Shown here in pieces: positions 47,103-55,956 of a DNA stretch of 64,000 bases. Position 1 is the first letter of the stretch. Every line of letters starts with the position of its first letter. Origin of the DNA: Aliarcobacter sp. (GTDB taxonomy: Bacteria > Campylobacterota > Campylobacteria > Campylobacterales > Arcobacteraceae); the NCBI GenBank assembly GCA_028690445.1, contig JAQVBE010000018.1, forward strand, positions 1 to 64,000, given 5' to 3'. The translations under genes were made by a program, and so were the position numbers. The notes under the pieces are model-generated. The model made no database searches. It saw only the letters and a program-made list of their open reading frames with translations, and was not told the origin of the DNA.

Positions 47103-49028
47103 TTGTCAAAACGAAATCAATTACAAAAAAAAGCGATAGAAGATATTACAAATACTTACTACTCAGAGAATGGAATATTTTTTGGGGAGTACCCAACAGG
47201 GAGTGGTAAAACAAAAATTCTTTTAGAATCAGCTGTAAAAATACTCAATGAAAGAGACACATCAGTTATCATAGCAACTGCAAATAATGCACTTGTATTT
47301 GATATGCTCAGTAAGGCTAAAGAGTATGATATCCCAAGTGAACACCTTGAGGTTTTGATTGGGAAAAAGAACTATGTAGATTTAGATGTGATACGAAGTC
47401 AAGTATTTTTAAAAGAAGCAGGACTTTCACTCAAACAAGTCGCTGATTATTTAGAAGTAAATCCAGAACCTTTGATATATGATTTTATAGAACACTTCCA
47501 TTTGCCCCATCTATTTGAAGATGTGATAGGTTTTGTGGATTTAGAAGTTCCAGTAGATGATTTACTAGTCCAAGAAAAGATATCAAACAAATTTGCTCAA
47601 AAGATAGCTTCTATCGCAGGTAGAAAAAAAGTATTTATTACAAATCACTTCTTTTTAATTTTAATATATGCCCAAATTGGGCGAACAAATATGCAAATCA
47701 ATGAGATAGCAAAAATGCCAATTTTAATGGATGAAGCTCACCAGATAAGTGATGCAGCAACTGCATTTTTCTCAAATACTTTTTCCCCTTATCGATTATC
47801 TATTTATCTATCACTTGTAGCTGAAACAAAAATGGCAAAGAAAGACACAGCTATGCTTCACAGCTTTAATATATATTTTAAAGAGATATGTACAATTGAT
47901 AAATCAGAAGCTATTTTAGAAAAACTAAAAGATGATGTTATTCAAAAAAATAAGTTTGAGAAACTCAAAGTTTTGGTAAATAAACTCAATGAAAAAAAAG
48001 GTGTAAGTGTTGTTGAACAAAAACATCTTAAGAATTTAAAACAAGAGCTTATGGAGATGATATATTTGATGAAAAAACCATATTTAAATGTCTCATTTTC
48101 TGCTATAAAAAAAGTACCTACGATATCATCAGTTTTGATTGATTCTGCAATTGGACTTAGAAATATGTGGGTAAAAAATAAAAGTATGATAGTAGGGATC
48201 AGTGGTACTTTTAGAATCTCAAAATATTCTGGTTTTCATGAAAATGAGTGGAGTTTTAAACAAATAGGATTTTTGAGGTTTAAAGCTAAAGAGGGAAAAT
48301 TACTTGATAAATACAATCAAAAGTGGAATGATAGGTTGTCCAATAATAGAACATTTTTAATTGAAGAATCAATATTTGATAAAAATCAAGCAATAAGATT
48401 TATCCTTGATGAGCTTTACTATACACCACCAAAAGTAAGTAAAGATCCAAAACTTGCAGTGGAGCATATGCAAAATTGGATAGAAAATATAGCGAATAAG
48501 ATGGCAAATGATTTCATATATAAAAATTGTTTGATACTGATGACCTCTTTTGAAAACTGTGAGCTGCTTTTTAATGAACTCTCAAAAAAAGAGAATCTTC
48601 AAAAAATGGGTTACACCATACTTTACTCAACAAGTGATAAATCGATGAGATACTTGCAAGAGGAGTATAAAAAATTAGCAATGAATGGTAATAGAACAAT
48701 TCTAATAGGAAACATCTCATTTTTTACAGGTATAGACCTTCCTAATGAGCTTATTAATACACTTATAATAGGAAAGCTCCCTTTTGAGCCAAACAACTTC
48801 TTGAAAAAACGAACAGACACAGATAACAACTATGGCTCAGTTATAAACAACCGAAACAAAGCGATTATCACTTTTAGACAAGGGATAGGAAGAGGGCTTA
48901 GAAACAATCATGATAAAGTTTTCATAGCTGTATGTGATCCTAGAATTTATGATAAGAAAAATGCAAGTTTTTTATATTTTATAGAGTCAATGAGTATTCC
49001 ACATAAGATGCAAAAGAAGAAATGGTAG
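47103..49028 (+). CDS. csf4: Type IV-A CRISPR-associated DinG helicase (Csf4)
   Basis: A 641-residue XPD/DinG-like SF2 helicase. Motif I GEYPTGSGKT (28-37), DEAH at 210-213, GNISFFTGIDLP (motif V region) and QGIGRGLR (593-600). The four cysteines of an Fe-S cluster are not seen, which fits CRISPR DinG rather than chromosomal DinG. In IV-A systems it works with the Csf complex to silence or destabilise plasmids without cutting. Divergent orientation from csf3-csf1-csf2 is unlike the usual single-direction operon. TTG start with AGGAA. Confidence 0.85.
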   Translation: MSKRNQLQKKAIEDITNTYYSENGIFFGEYPTGSGKTKILLESAVKILNERDTSVIIATANNALVFDMLSKAKEYDIPSEHLEVLIGKKNYVDLDVIRSQVFLKEAGLSLKQVADYLEVNPEPLIYDFIEHFHLPHLFEDVIGFVDLEVPVDDLLVQEKISNKFAQKIASIAGRKKVFITNHFFLILIYAQIGRTNMQINEIAKMPILMDEAHQISDAATAFFSNTFSPYRLSIYLSLVAETKMAKKDTAMLHSFNIYFKEICTIDKSEAILEKLKDDVIQKNKFEKLKVLVNKLNEKKGVSVVEQKHLKNLKQELMEMIYLMKKPYLNVSFSAIKKVPTISSVLIDSAIGLRNMWVKNKSMIVGISGTFRISKYSGFHENEWSFKQIGFLRFKAKEGKLLDKYNQKWNDRLSNNRTFLIEESIFDKNQAIRFILDELYYTPPKVSKDPKLAVEHMQNWIENIANKMANDFIYKNCLILMTSFENCELLFNELSKKENLQKMGYTILYSTSDKSMRYLQEEYKKLAMNGNRTILIGNISFFTGIDLPNELINTLIIGKLPFEPNNFLKKRTDTDNNYGSVINNRNKAIITFRQGIGRGLRNNHDKVFIAVCDPRIYDKKNASFLYFIESMSIPHKMQKKKW

Positions 49029-49048
49029 CCTCAAAATCATGAGGCTAC
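49025..49048. terminator. Bidirectional terminator between dinG and 49037
   Basis: A 9-bp perfect stem (GTAGCCTCA with TGAGGCTAC) with a 6-nt loop, overlapping the stop codons of both converging genes. T-rich on both sides, so it can serve both transcripts. Confidence 0.8.
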
Positions 49049-49405
49049 TTTGTCATTTATCGGATTGGGGTAAATCATGTAGTCATACTCATCAAGTATC
49101 GAAAATTCAAAAAATGTAGCATTTTTTAATTCATCAATGGCTATTCCATTGTTAGAACACACATCAAGTAAACACTCAAAATCCTCATCATCTACTTGCA
49201 TATTTACAATGATTTTTTCCCTATTTGGGAGTTGAGTATTGGAATATTTTGAGTTTTTAAACTCGACTAAATCAAAAGATATTTCATTGTTATAATATTT
49301 CACAAGCATATCTTTTTTAAATGTATTGTAAATATCCTCTGGCAATGCAATATCTGCAACAATATGAGAACACTCTCGTGTTGAAATATCAATTTCTTTC
49401 ATCAT
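49037..49405 (-). CDS. Unknown acidic protein convergent with dinG
   Basis: A 122-residue, strongly acidic protein (VNMQVDDEDFECLLDV; FEFSILDEYDYMIYP) with no membrane helix or signal peptide. No family recognised. Start ATG at 49405 or 49402 with a weak ribosome site (AAGGAAAA upstream). It ends 9 bp from dinG's stop and shares its terminator. It could be a plasmid regulator, a CRISPR accessory protein or an inhibitor; the small size and charge fit the last, but that is speculation. Confidence 0.6.
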   Translation of the reverse strand: MMKEIDISTRECSHIVADIALPEDIYNTFKKDMLVKYYNNEISFDLVEFKNSKYSNTQLPNREKIIVNMQVDDEDFECLLDVCSNNGIAIDELKNATFFEFSILDEYDYMIYPNPINDKVAS

Positions 49406-49740
49406 CAGTTTATTTTCCTTATGTATTAAAGTAAGTAATGAATTTTATAAAAAAAATTGTGATTTGTGATTAGAGTTGAATATTTTTCAATTTATAAAAA
49501 TCACAAATCAAAATTTTTAATATATACTTCTTTCACATTAAAACCAAACCTCTGTCTTTATGACATGTTTGCCGATTTTCGGCATTTTTTGACTCGTAAC
49601 ATACTTTTTAAAAAGTATTGATAGTTGTATGTATTTCCACAAGGAGTTTTTAAACATTTCTCCTTGGTGGAGATATTTGTCGTTTAAAACCCCTTATGGA
49701 AGTACATCAGTATTTCACATTTTATTTTAAGGGGTTCATT
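49406..49740 (+). promoter_or_regulatory. Gene-free region with inverted repeats, terminator and leader
   Basis: A 12-bp perfect inverted repeat (49460-49471 with 49499-49510) sits in an AT-rich region, followed by a terminator-like hairpin GCCGA/TCGGC with six Ts (49571-49590). Downstream lies a leader with two alternative pairings: 49637-49646 with 49660-49670, or 49629-49644 with 49692-49707 (15 of 16 bp, one G-U). A third hairpin (49688-49696 with 49728-49736) covers the AAGGGG ribosome site of the gene at 49741. No repeat-spacer array is present. Confidence 0.6.
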
Positions 49741-50190
49741 ATGGACAAAACAATTAAAAAATCAAGTGCAGGTGCCTTATTTAAAGGCAATGGAGGTTAT
49801 TTAACTCTAGGTTTACAAAGAGTAAATGTCAAAATGGTTAAGGCTACAGAGCAACAAATGGCTAAGCCTAACTCTCCAACTTTTAGATTGGTGCAAATTG
49901 ATAAAAATAATCCTGAACTTAGAAAAGATTTGTGCGGTTTGTTCTTAAAACAGACAAATGGCGGTACAAATTTTTATGAAGGTTCACTTGAAATTGGTTT
50001 TGGTGTGATGCAAATCACAATTTGGAAAATAGCTGAAGAAAAAAGAAAAGGTGAAACCTCACCCACTATGGCTATTTTTGGAAAACTAATGCTTGAGAGG
50101 TTAGATAAAAACACTGATAATAACAGTGCAACTAATTCAAATCAAGATATACCTGAAGTAAATATAGATGAAGATGAGATACCGTTTTAA
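49741..50190 (+). CDS. Single-strand-binding-like protein with SSB C-terminal tail
   Basis: A 149-residue protein. The N-terminal 110 residues form a beta-rich domain (GNGGYLTLGLQRVNVKMV; YEGSLEIGFGVMQITIW) that I cannot assign with certainty. A low-complexity linker (residues 118-140) leads to IDEDEIPF, the acidic tail ending in Pro-Phe by which SSB proteins recruit partner enzymes. It heads the replication/recombination module, next to an exonuclease and RecT, so an SSB role is likely. The ATG at 49741 is chosen for the AAGGGG site; an upstream in-frame start lacks one. Confidence 0.65.
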   Translation: MDKTIKKSSAGALFKGNGGYLTLGLQRVNVKMVKATEQQMAKPNSPTFRLVQIDKNNPELRKDLCGLFLKQTNGGTNFYEGSLEIGFGVMQITIWKIAEEKRKGETSPTMAIFGKLMLERLDKNTDNNSATNSNQDIPEVNIDEDEIPF

Positions 50191-50417
50191 CGGGTCTCTT
50201 TGATTCATATTCTACTTCCTACTTCTTATCACTAATGGCTTCATAGAGCCGATAAAGAGACTTTATAGTTTCAAGATTTATCGGCTACTAGCCATATCTC
50301 TTTTTATCTATTTATATCTCCTTATCGGTTGTTTGAAGTCATTAGTTGATTTCTTATTAAATCAGTCCAAAGCAGTGGTTTAGTCATTGATTATTGCGGA
50401 CTCTAAAGGAGTGTAAA
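50191..50417 (+). promoter_or_regulatory. Structured leader of the exonuclease gene
   Basis: A 10-bp perfect hairpin (50247-50256 with 50277-50286) competes with a longer pairing: 50231-50243 with 50334-50346 (13 bp, one G-U), plus CCGATAA at 50249 with TTATCGG at 50322. A small hairpin GGCT/AGCC lies at 50283-50293. No T-run follows either form. This is the same one-strand-two-partners design as the leaders at 49629, 54481, 57455 and 63035. Confidence 0.55.
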
Positions 50418-51503
50418 ATGACAAAAGATGAATTAGGTGAGTTAATTGATAAAAGCAATGCTTATTACTCAATATGCTCTTTGATTGACAATAATCGTGG
50501 TCGAAAAGTAATTATTAGACCTTCTGGCGTACAAACTTTTTTGGCGAATCGATTAGCTTGGGCAACAGCACAACTTCTTGGCTTGTTTTTTGATGGAAAC
50601 GATAGTACTCATACAGGTACAGCATTGCATATTGCAGCGGATCATTTTTATCAAAACAAAATTCAAGGCAAGGTTGCAACATTTAAAGAGTGTATGCTTG
50701 TATCTGCTAGAGCTATTAGGTATATGTGTAAAGCAAATGAGCGATACTCCATATACTGTGAAGCCAAAAGATTATTTGTACAATATTTCGAACATGCACT
50801 ACTTCAAAACCCTCTTTATTCTGAGATGCCTTGTGGTATTGAACTTGATGAGTGGTTAGAGGTAAAAGGCACGCTTGATAGAATTGAAGTTGATGAATAT
50901 GGCGAACATATCGTTGTAGATATTAAAACATCAGCTTCCAATGTCTATGGCACAAAAGTTGAGGAACCTACTGAATTAGTAGAGCTAAAATTTCAAAAAA
51001 CTCTTTTTGAAAAAAATATCAAGGAGCAGTATAAATCACTCAATTCAGAAAAAAGACTCAAAAAAACATCTGATGAGAGAAAAGTTGAAATTGAAAAAGA
51101 GATTCAAAAGCTCGAAAATGAATTAGAGCTTCAACTCTCTTTATTTAATGAAAAAATCAAACCTTTAGAAGATGAAGTTGCTCATCAACAGTACTTAAAC
51201 GACTGTATTGCTGCTAAGGCAAAGTATGGCTTTCAATTAGCGATTTATGCAATGCTTTATCAAATAGAAACTGGTGTAGAGATACACAAAGCAAGAATAG
51301 AGTTGTTAGTAAAAACCAAAGAACCAAAATTAAGGGTATTTGAGTTTGAACTTGATGACTTAAAAGTAAAAGTTGATGCAATTTTACTTCATATCAAAGA
51401 GGTTTTAGAGTATTGGAATAATGGTGTTCCTGCTTCTGTACTATTTGGATTTAATCCTGAAAGTTTCAGAGGTAGTGAATTAAAAGAATTTTTGGATTTT
51501 TAA
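50418..51503 (+). CDS. PD-(D/E)XK exonuclease (RecE/lambda Exo-like)
   Basis: A 361-residue protein with a nuclease core: helix with GTALHIAADHFY, then VKGTLDRIEV and the catalytic VVDIKTSASN (Asp and Lys) followed by YGFQLAIYAMLYQ (Gln) as in Cas4/RecB-type PD-(D/E)XK domains. Residues 185-260 form a charged coiled coil (KTSDERKVEIEKEIQKLE) inserted into the core. It lies directly before RecT, matching RecE-RecT pairs in which the nuclease exposes 3' single strands for annealing. ATG 50418 follows AAAGGAG. Confidence 0.8.
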   Translation: MTKDELGELIDKSNAYYSICSLIDNNRGRKVIIRPSGVQTFLANRLAWATAQLLGLFFDGNDSTHTGTALHIAADHFYQNKIQGKVATFKECMLVSARAIRYMCKANERYSIYCEAKRLFVQYFEHALLQNPLYSEMPCGIELDEWLEVKGTLDRIEVDEYGEHIVVDIKTSASNVYGTKVEEPTELVELKFQKTLFEKNIKEQYKSLNSEKRLKKTSDERKVEIEKEIQKLENELELQLSLFNEKIKPLEDEVAHQQYLNDCIAAKAKYGFQLAIYAMLYQIETGVEIHKARIELLVKTKEPKLRVFEFELDDLKVKVDAILLHIKEVLEYWNNGVPASVLFGFNPESFRGSELKEFLDF

Positions 51504-51785
51504 AGTAAGTAAGATCCCCCTCACAAGACTATAACAGAGTCGTTTCTGTCTTTGAGGTAGGCAATTACTGAAATTTTATCGATTTTAATCTTATTGTTGC
51601 CTTACACTCCAAATAGGGGAGAAAAATATTTCCCTATATTGGGTGGATATTTTCTCTTCTTTTGAAGCTGTAAAGCTTATAAATCAACACAATCCCTCTC
51701 ATTTTAAAACAATCAAATCCACTTAAAAGTGTTACTTAGTGCAAAACAGATTTTGGGAAATCTGTAAGTGGTGAAGGAAAATATC
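51504..51785 (+). promoter_or_regulatory. Structured leader of recT
   Basis: 281 bp without a gene. It holds a pairing pattern at 51609-51629 (partners 51632-51642 and 51647-51656, with bulges) and a strong hairpin at 51747-51764 (CAGATTT with AAATCTG, loop of 4) inside CCACTT/AAGTGG (51719-51724, 51766-51771). AAGGAAAATATC before the ATG is the ribosome site. The alternative pairing is weaker than in the sister leaders. Confidence 0.45.
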
Positions 51786-52805
51786 ATGGCACAAAATATT
51801 CAAACTTTAACAATCTTCAATCCTGATTCTTTCAATAGAACATGGGATATGGCTAATCAATTTGTTGGTACAAAATCTACTCCAAATACTCTTCTTCCAA
51901 AAGCATATCAAGGCGAACCTGGTGCATTTTTAATAGCACTAGATATTGCAAATGATCCAAACGATCCGCAAAGAGTTCTAACTGTTATGCAAAACCTTGA
52001 CATTATTCAAGGTAAGCCTTCTTGGTCCTCTACTTATGTAATCGCAAAACTCAACTCGTCAAATAAATTTCCTGATGGTGTTGATTTTGAGATGAAGGAC
52101 TTAGGAGAGATAGAGGTTGAGTATGAAGACTGGGGAGATGTAAAAGGTCAAAGAGTTAAGAAAAAACTCAAAGTTCAAAATAGAAGTTGTTATGCGTATG
52201 CAACTAATCGTAGTGGCAAACTTATCAAGGGTGCAACTATTGATATGGTTATGGCTGTTAAAGAGGGTTGGTATCAAAAGAATGGCTCTAAATGGCAAAC
52301 AATGCCTGAGCAGATGTTGATGTATAGAGCAGCTACTTTTTTTGCAAGAGTACATGCTCCTGAAGTATTACATGGGTTTAAAACTGTTGATGAAGTTATT
52401 GATATTGAATCTTCAGATACCCTTGCAATTACTCCGGCACCCTCAAAAGAAAAAGCCAAAGCAACTCCAGGTGGATTACTTGCAAAAGCAAATGCGGCTG
52501 TAAGTGATACTCCTAAAGCTTCAAATAAAGATGAAAAAACAATAGATGTAACAGTCATTGATGAATCATCAAATCAACAATCACAAACGAATGTAACACC
52601 AAAAAATGATGAAAAATCAAAATCTCTTCCTCAAAAGCTTTTAGCTTATTTGGAATCTCAAGGTTTAACAAGAGATGAAGCAGGGGAGTTTGTAAAACAA
52701 GGGTTGAAGATTACATCAAACGATGTTGATCAGATTCAATTGTTACTTGCAAATACAGAGGTTATTGACATCAAGTTACAAGAGTTTATAGCACAAAAGA
52801 AATAG
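51786..52805 (+). CDS. recT: RecT-family single-strand annealing protein
   Basis: A 339-residue protein carrying the RecT signature PEQMLMYRAATFFARVHAPE followed by LHGF. Preceding GATIDMVMAVKEGWYQKNGSKW is typical too. The C-terminal 110 residues are low-complexity with a short helical end, unlike E. coli RecT. It anneals complementary strands made single-stranded by the exonuclease encoded before it. ATG 51786 with AAGGAAAAT; an upstream in-frame start gives six more residues. Confidence 0.9.
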   Translation: MAQNIQTLTIFNPDSFNRTWDMANQFVGTKSTPNTLLPKAYQGEPGAFLIALDIANDPNDPQRVLTVMQNLDIIQGKPSWSSTYVIAKLNSSNKFPDGVDFEMKDLGEIEVEYEDWGDVKGQRVKKKLKVQNRSCYAYATNRSGKLIKGATIDMVMAVKEGWYQKNGSKWQTMPEQMLMYRAATFFARVHAPEVLHGFKTVDEVIDIESSDTLAITPAPSKEKAKATPGGLLAKANAAVSDTPKASNKDEKTIDVTVIDESSNQQSQTNVTPKNDEKSKSLPQKLLAYLESQGLTRDEAGEFVKQGLKITSNDVDQIQLLLANTEVIDIKLQEFIAQKK

Positions 52806-52812
52806 CAAAAAT

Positions 52813-52834
52813 CTTCTAAGGAGCTTTTAGCTCC
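52813..52834 (+). terminator. Hairpin after recT
   Basis: TAAGGAGC paired with GCTCCTTA, loop of 4-5, with no T-run. Weak as an intrinsic terminator; it could instead stabilise the recT mRNA end. Confidence 0.4.
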
Positions 52835-52900
52835 TTAAATATTCACTAGTCGTCAGACTTATTCAAATTATACAAAAAAATCAAACACAAAGGATGAAAG

Positions 52901-53041
52901 ATGAAAATTTTAGTAGTAGTTTCAATGTTTTGCACAATACTTTTTTCAGGAATTGAGGTGATTTCAAAATCTATTGAGGATGCGAAATCAAAAAATAGTT
53001 ATATGGAAAATGTTTTAGACAAACTAGAACAAAAACACTAA
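52901..53041 (+). CDS. Small membrane protein
   Basis: A 46-residue protein: hydrophobic N-terminus (MKILVVVSMFCTILFSGIEV), then a charged helix (SIEDAKSKNSYMENVLDKLE). A signal-anchor topology is likely. AAAGGATG lies before it, and it ends 10 nt before the next gene. No known family. Confidence 0.5.
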   Translation: MKILVVVSMFCTILFSGIEVISKSIEDAKSKNSYMENVLDKLEQKH

Positions 53042-53051
53042 GGAGTTTATC

Positions 53052-54158
53052 ATGACTACAACCGCAGAAGAATCTGCTGCTGTGGCAACAATGCTTGGAT
53101 TTGAAGTTAATAGAAATTTCAAATTTCATGTTCACTCTAAAGATACGGAAGATTTTTCCATTTATAAAAAAAATGGAATGTTCAAGTGTTGGACTGGAGC
53201 ATTTGATGGCGGTGATGCCATAGCATTTGTAATGTATATCAAAGATTGTGGCTTCAATGAGGCTAAAGAGTTTGTTATTGAAGCAATAGGACAAAGTGAT
53301 ACTTTAGTTTTTAAAGAAACTGCAACTAAAAGTGGTAGTTTAAGTGCAGATGAGAAGCAACCTATCCCACAAAGCTATTTAGATGCTTTTACAAACAGTG
53401 GAGATGAGTACTTTAATGAGTTAAAAAATCTTTTTACAGGTGAAGTTGATGGTAAGCAATTACCTGTATGTGACTATGAGTCTGTAAAAAAGATAGCTTC
53501 AAAATTTGAGATTAAATTTGTAGAAAAATCAAAAAGATTGATTATGCCTGTTAGAAATCTATATGGCGAGATTATCACTTTTTGGAAGTATAAAAAGTAT
53601 GGTGAAGTCTATATTAATAAAGATGGCAAGGCTATCAAACATAAGAAAGTTTTGTACTCAAAAGAGAGACATCGTCCCCCTTTTGCAATTGCTCAAATGC
53701 TTGAGTATAGAAAAAACAAAGATGAGTATGTTTTGATAACTGAGGGTGAAAAAGATGCATTAGTGGCATATGCAAATGGTATTAGAGCTATTTGTATTGG
53801 TGGTGCCGGTGCTAGTGTATCTTTAAAGTATGAGTATCTTGAACTATTTAGAGATATGAAAGTAATCATCGCAGGTGATTATGATAAAGCAGGTTTTGAG
53901 TTTAATGAGAATCTTCAAGAGCAACTCAAATCTGTAGCAAAAAAGGTGGTTGTTTTAGACTGGGTTACAAAGTCAAAGAAAGAGGGATTTTCCCTTTTTG
54001 ATAAATTTGATCTGAGTGATTATTTTGCTTGGAAATACAGTAAAACTGTAAATACTCAAGTAAAGGTGTTTAAATCAATTCTACCTACGCTGTACACATA
54101 TATCTCTTATGACAATACGAATTTCAATACAACTGTAGAGTTTCCTCTAAGTTGGTAA
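53052..54158 (+). CDS. Toprim primase-like protein with degenerate N-terminal zinc domain
   Basis: A 368-residue protein. The N-terminal 80 residues resemble the CHC2 zinc domain of DnaG (FKCWTGAFDGGDAIAFVMYI), yet only one Cys remains, so zinc binding is probably lost. A Toprim domain follows: Glu in LITEGEKDALVA and the Asp pair in IAGDYDKAGFEF. Relatives include phage and plasmid primase-helicases, but no helicase domain is present. RBS AAGGAG. It may prime plasmid replication together with the SNF2-type helicase or with DnaG at 12602. Confidence 0.8.
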   Translation: MTTTAEESAAVATMLGFEVNRNFKFHVHSKDTEDFSIYKKNGMFKCWTGAFDGGDAIAFVMYIKDCGFNEAKEFVIEAIGQSDTLVFKETATKSGSLSADEKQPIPQSYLDAFTNSGDEYFNELKNLFTGEVDGKQLPVCDYESVKKIASKFEIKFVEKSKRLIMPVRNLYGEIITFWKYKKYGEVYINKDGKAIKHKKVLYSKERHRPPFAIAQMLEYRKNKDEYVLITEGEKDALVAYANGIRAICIGGAGASVSLKYEYLELFRDMKVIIAGDYDKAGFEFNENLQEQLKSVAKKVVVLDWVTKSKKEGFSLFDKFDLSDYFAWKYSKTVNTQVKVFKSILPTLYTYISYDNTNFNTTVEFPLSW

Positions 54159-54241
54159 GTAGCTGGCAAGGAAGAAAATATTTGGCTCACAATGCCTTTG
54201 TTTTCTGTCTTTTTTTCAAAAATCAATACAAGGATAAAGGT

Positions 54242-54445
54242 ATGCAAGCAAATTTTGTTTATAGAAAAATCAAGGACTTTAACCCAAAAACAGGTCAATA
54301 TGAATCTGTTGAAAAATGGGTTTTAAATGTCAAAGAGGATGAGAATAGTGAGCCTGTAACATTTTATTATTCATCAAAAAAACAGTTTTTAGAACATCTA
54401 AAAGCTATTGATGAGCAAAAATCAAAAATGAGTAAAGCTTCTTAA
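54242..54445 (+). CDS. Small protein of unknown function
   Basis: A 67-residue soluble protein (MQANFVYRKIKDFNPKTGQY at the start), acidic in the middle and basic at the end. ATG 54242 is preferred over the longer frame because AAGGATAAAGG precedes it. It lies between the primase-like gene and dnaN. Not recognised. Confidence 0.5.
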   Translation: MQANFVYRKIKDFNPKTGQYESVEKWVLNVKEDENSEPVTFYYSSKKQFLEHLKAIDEQKSKMSKAS

Positions 54446-54578
54446 CTCTCTTTCATATCGTAACTTTCGTAAATTAGGCTGTAAGCCACTACAAATATAG
54501 TGGCTTATGGCTACTTCTTTATATCTTGTAGTGGTTTATCAATTTAACAAATATCAAAAAAACATAAAAGGGTAAATC
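54446..54578 (+). promoter_or_regulatory. Structured leader of dnaN
   Basis: 54481-54494 can pair with 54526-54539 (14 bp with two G-U pairs). Its inner part, 54482-54491, can instead pair with 54498-54507 (10 perfect bp, loop of 6). The two structures exclude each other. The ATG follows 40 nt after the second partner. The clearest example of the alternative-pairing leader in this module. Confidence 0.65.
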
Positions 54579-55685
54579 ATGAAAATTAGTGTAAATACAA
54601 TGAGAATATTAAATGCGGTTGCAACTGCAAGTAGTTATGTTGCTAAAGATGGAGAACATGCAGGAAAATTAACAATAAGCGGCATTGATGGTCATTTAGA
54701 AGTTAAGGTTACGAATTATGTTCAAACTGTAGTACTTAGAAAAATTCCTTTTTCTAGTTCTGACATGACACTTGATAGCATTGAAGCATTTAGTATTGAT
54801 GGGAAAAAACTTTTAACAGCACTCAAAGCGGTTAAAACAGAGAGCATAGAACTTGAAAGAAGTTCAGATATTTTGCAAATAAAAGCAGGTCGTTCAAAGT
54901 TTAAAATCAATCTTTTTGATGAAGTTCAAGAGGTTGAGATTTCTAAAAAAGGAAAGTCTCTTGATATAGGAGATAATCTAATTGAAAACTTCAAAAAAGT
55001 AATCCACTCTGTTGGTATCAACATGCCAAAATATGAGGTAAATGGAGTACTTATAGAGATTAAAGGCGGTCTTTTAAATACAGTTGGAACAGATACTACA
55101 AGATTATCTTTGGTAACTGCAAAAACAAGCAATGACGATATGGAAATAATCGTTCCTAAAGATGCCATCAGCTCAATTATCAGGCTATTTGGACATTTAG
55201 ATGTTATTGCTTTTGTTGATGAGACATCATTGACAATTTCAACTGAGATTTTAGACTACAGCACAAAATTAATTAGTGGGAAATTTCCTGCATGGCAAAG
55301 AATAGTTCCTCAATCTTTTACTCAAAAGTTTACTATCAACAAAGATAAGTTTGCAACTTTAGTCAAAGAAGCTTCATTGTTTGATTCTCAAATAACTGTA
55401 AAAATTAAAGATCAAAAAATCTTGATTAAAGACTTCGATGGCAATACGGAAGTTGAGGATACTGTAAGTGATTCTAATATTGATATGAATTTTCATGTCA
55501 ATGCAAAAAATATTTTAGACTTCATATCGTCATATAGTGATGATGATATAACTATTGGTTTTAACCATTCTAATCTTCCATTTGTACTTATTGCAGATGC
55601 TTCATACAAAGAGATTGTGATGCCTATCATCATTCAAGATGAGAAAGTAATTGAGCAAGGAGAAGACAATGCAAAAGCTGCCTAA
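54579..55685 (+). CDS. dnaN: DNA polymerase III beta subunit (sliding clamp)
   Basis: A 368-residue clamp of three similar domains. Recognisable points are MRILNAVATASSYVAK at the start, domain one ending near GRSKFKINLFD, LLNTVGTDTTRLSL in domain two (the conserved TDxxRL) and PFVLIADASYKEIVMPI at the end, where the standard clamp has the YV(L)MPx(R/K)L-type C-terminus; here it is IVMPIIIQDE with an acidic tail. It holds polymerase on DNA. A plasmid-borne clamp is unusual and may serve a plasmid-specific replisome. RBS is AAAGGG. Confidence 0.9.
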   Translation: MKISVNTMRILNAVATASSYVAKDGEHAGKLTISGIDGHLEVKVTNYVQTVVLRKIPFSSSDMTLDSIEAFSIDGKKLLTALKAVKTESIELERSSDILQIKAGRSKFKINLFDEVQEVEISKKGKSLDIGDNLIENFKKVIHSVGINMPKYEVNGVLIEIKGGLLNTVGTDTTRLSLVTAKTSNDDMEIIVPKDAISSIIRLFGHLDVIAFVDETSLTISTEILDYSTKLISGKFPAWQRIVPQSFTQKFTINKDKFATLVKEASLFDSQITVKIKDQKILIKDFDGNTEVEDTVSDSNIDMNFHVNAKNILDFISSYSDDDITIGFNHSNLPFVLIADASYKEIVMPIIIQDEKVIEQGEDNAKAA

Positions 55686-55947
55686 TCATGTTCAAGTTCA
55701 CAAAGTCTTTGGTTACTTTTTAAAAAAAGCAGGGGTGTTTCCAAAATTTCGTAAAACAAAATACGGATATAGCACATTTGATGGAGTTTGGAGACTTTTC
55801 CTTGATACTTTGACAATTACACAAACAAAATCTATCAAGCTATTTAATGGCTATGACTACGATACAAGATCTGAAGAGAGCAAGTATATGATAGTTAATG
55901 ATGATGGTGTAATAAAAATCAAATTTGTACTTAGAAAAGTCTATTAG
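55669..55947 (+). CDS. Small basic protein of unknown function
   Basis: A 92-residue, Lys- and aromatic-rich protein (MQKLPNHVQVHKVFGYFLKK). The ATG at 55669 overlaps dnaN's end by 17 nt and has AAGGAG six bases before it, so translation is coupled. No family recognised; the positive charge may mean nucleic-acid contact. Confidence 0.55.
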   Translation: MQKLPNHVQVHKVFGYFLKKAGVFPKFRKTKYGYSTFDGVWRLFLDTLTITQTKSIKLFNGYDYDTRSEESKYMIVNDDGVIKIKFVLRKVY

Positions 55948-55956
55948 GAGAGTGTT

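Noticed and set aside
43300..49740. CRISPR array beside the csf genes
   Set aside because: Read all gaps (43326-43381, 44456-44522, 47005-47102, 49406-49740). None contains a repeat-spacer pattern.
51609..51656. Sixth full member of the alternative-pairing leaders
   Set aside because: Pairings need bulges and the inner CCACTT/AAGTG option would have a two-base loop, so it is only a weak candidate and not counted among the five strong ones.
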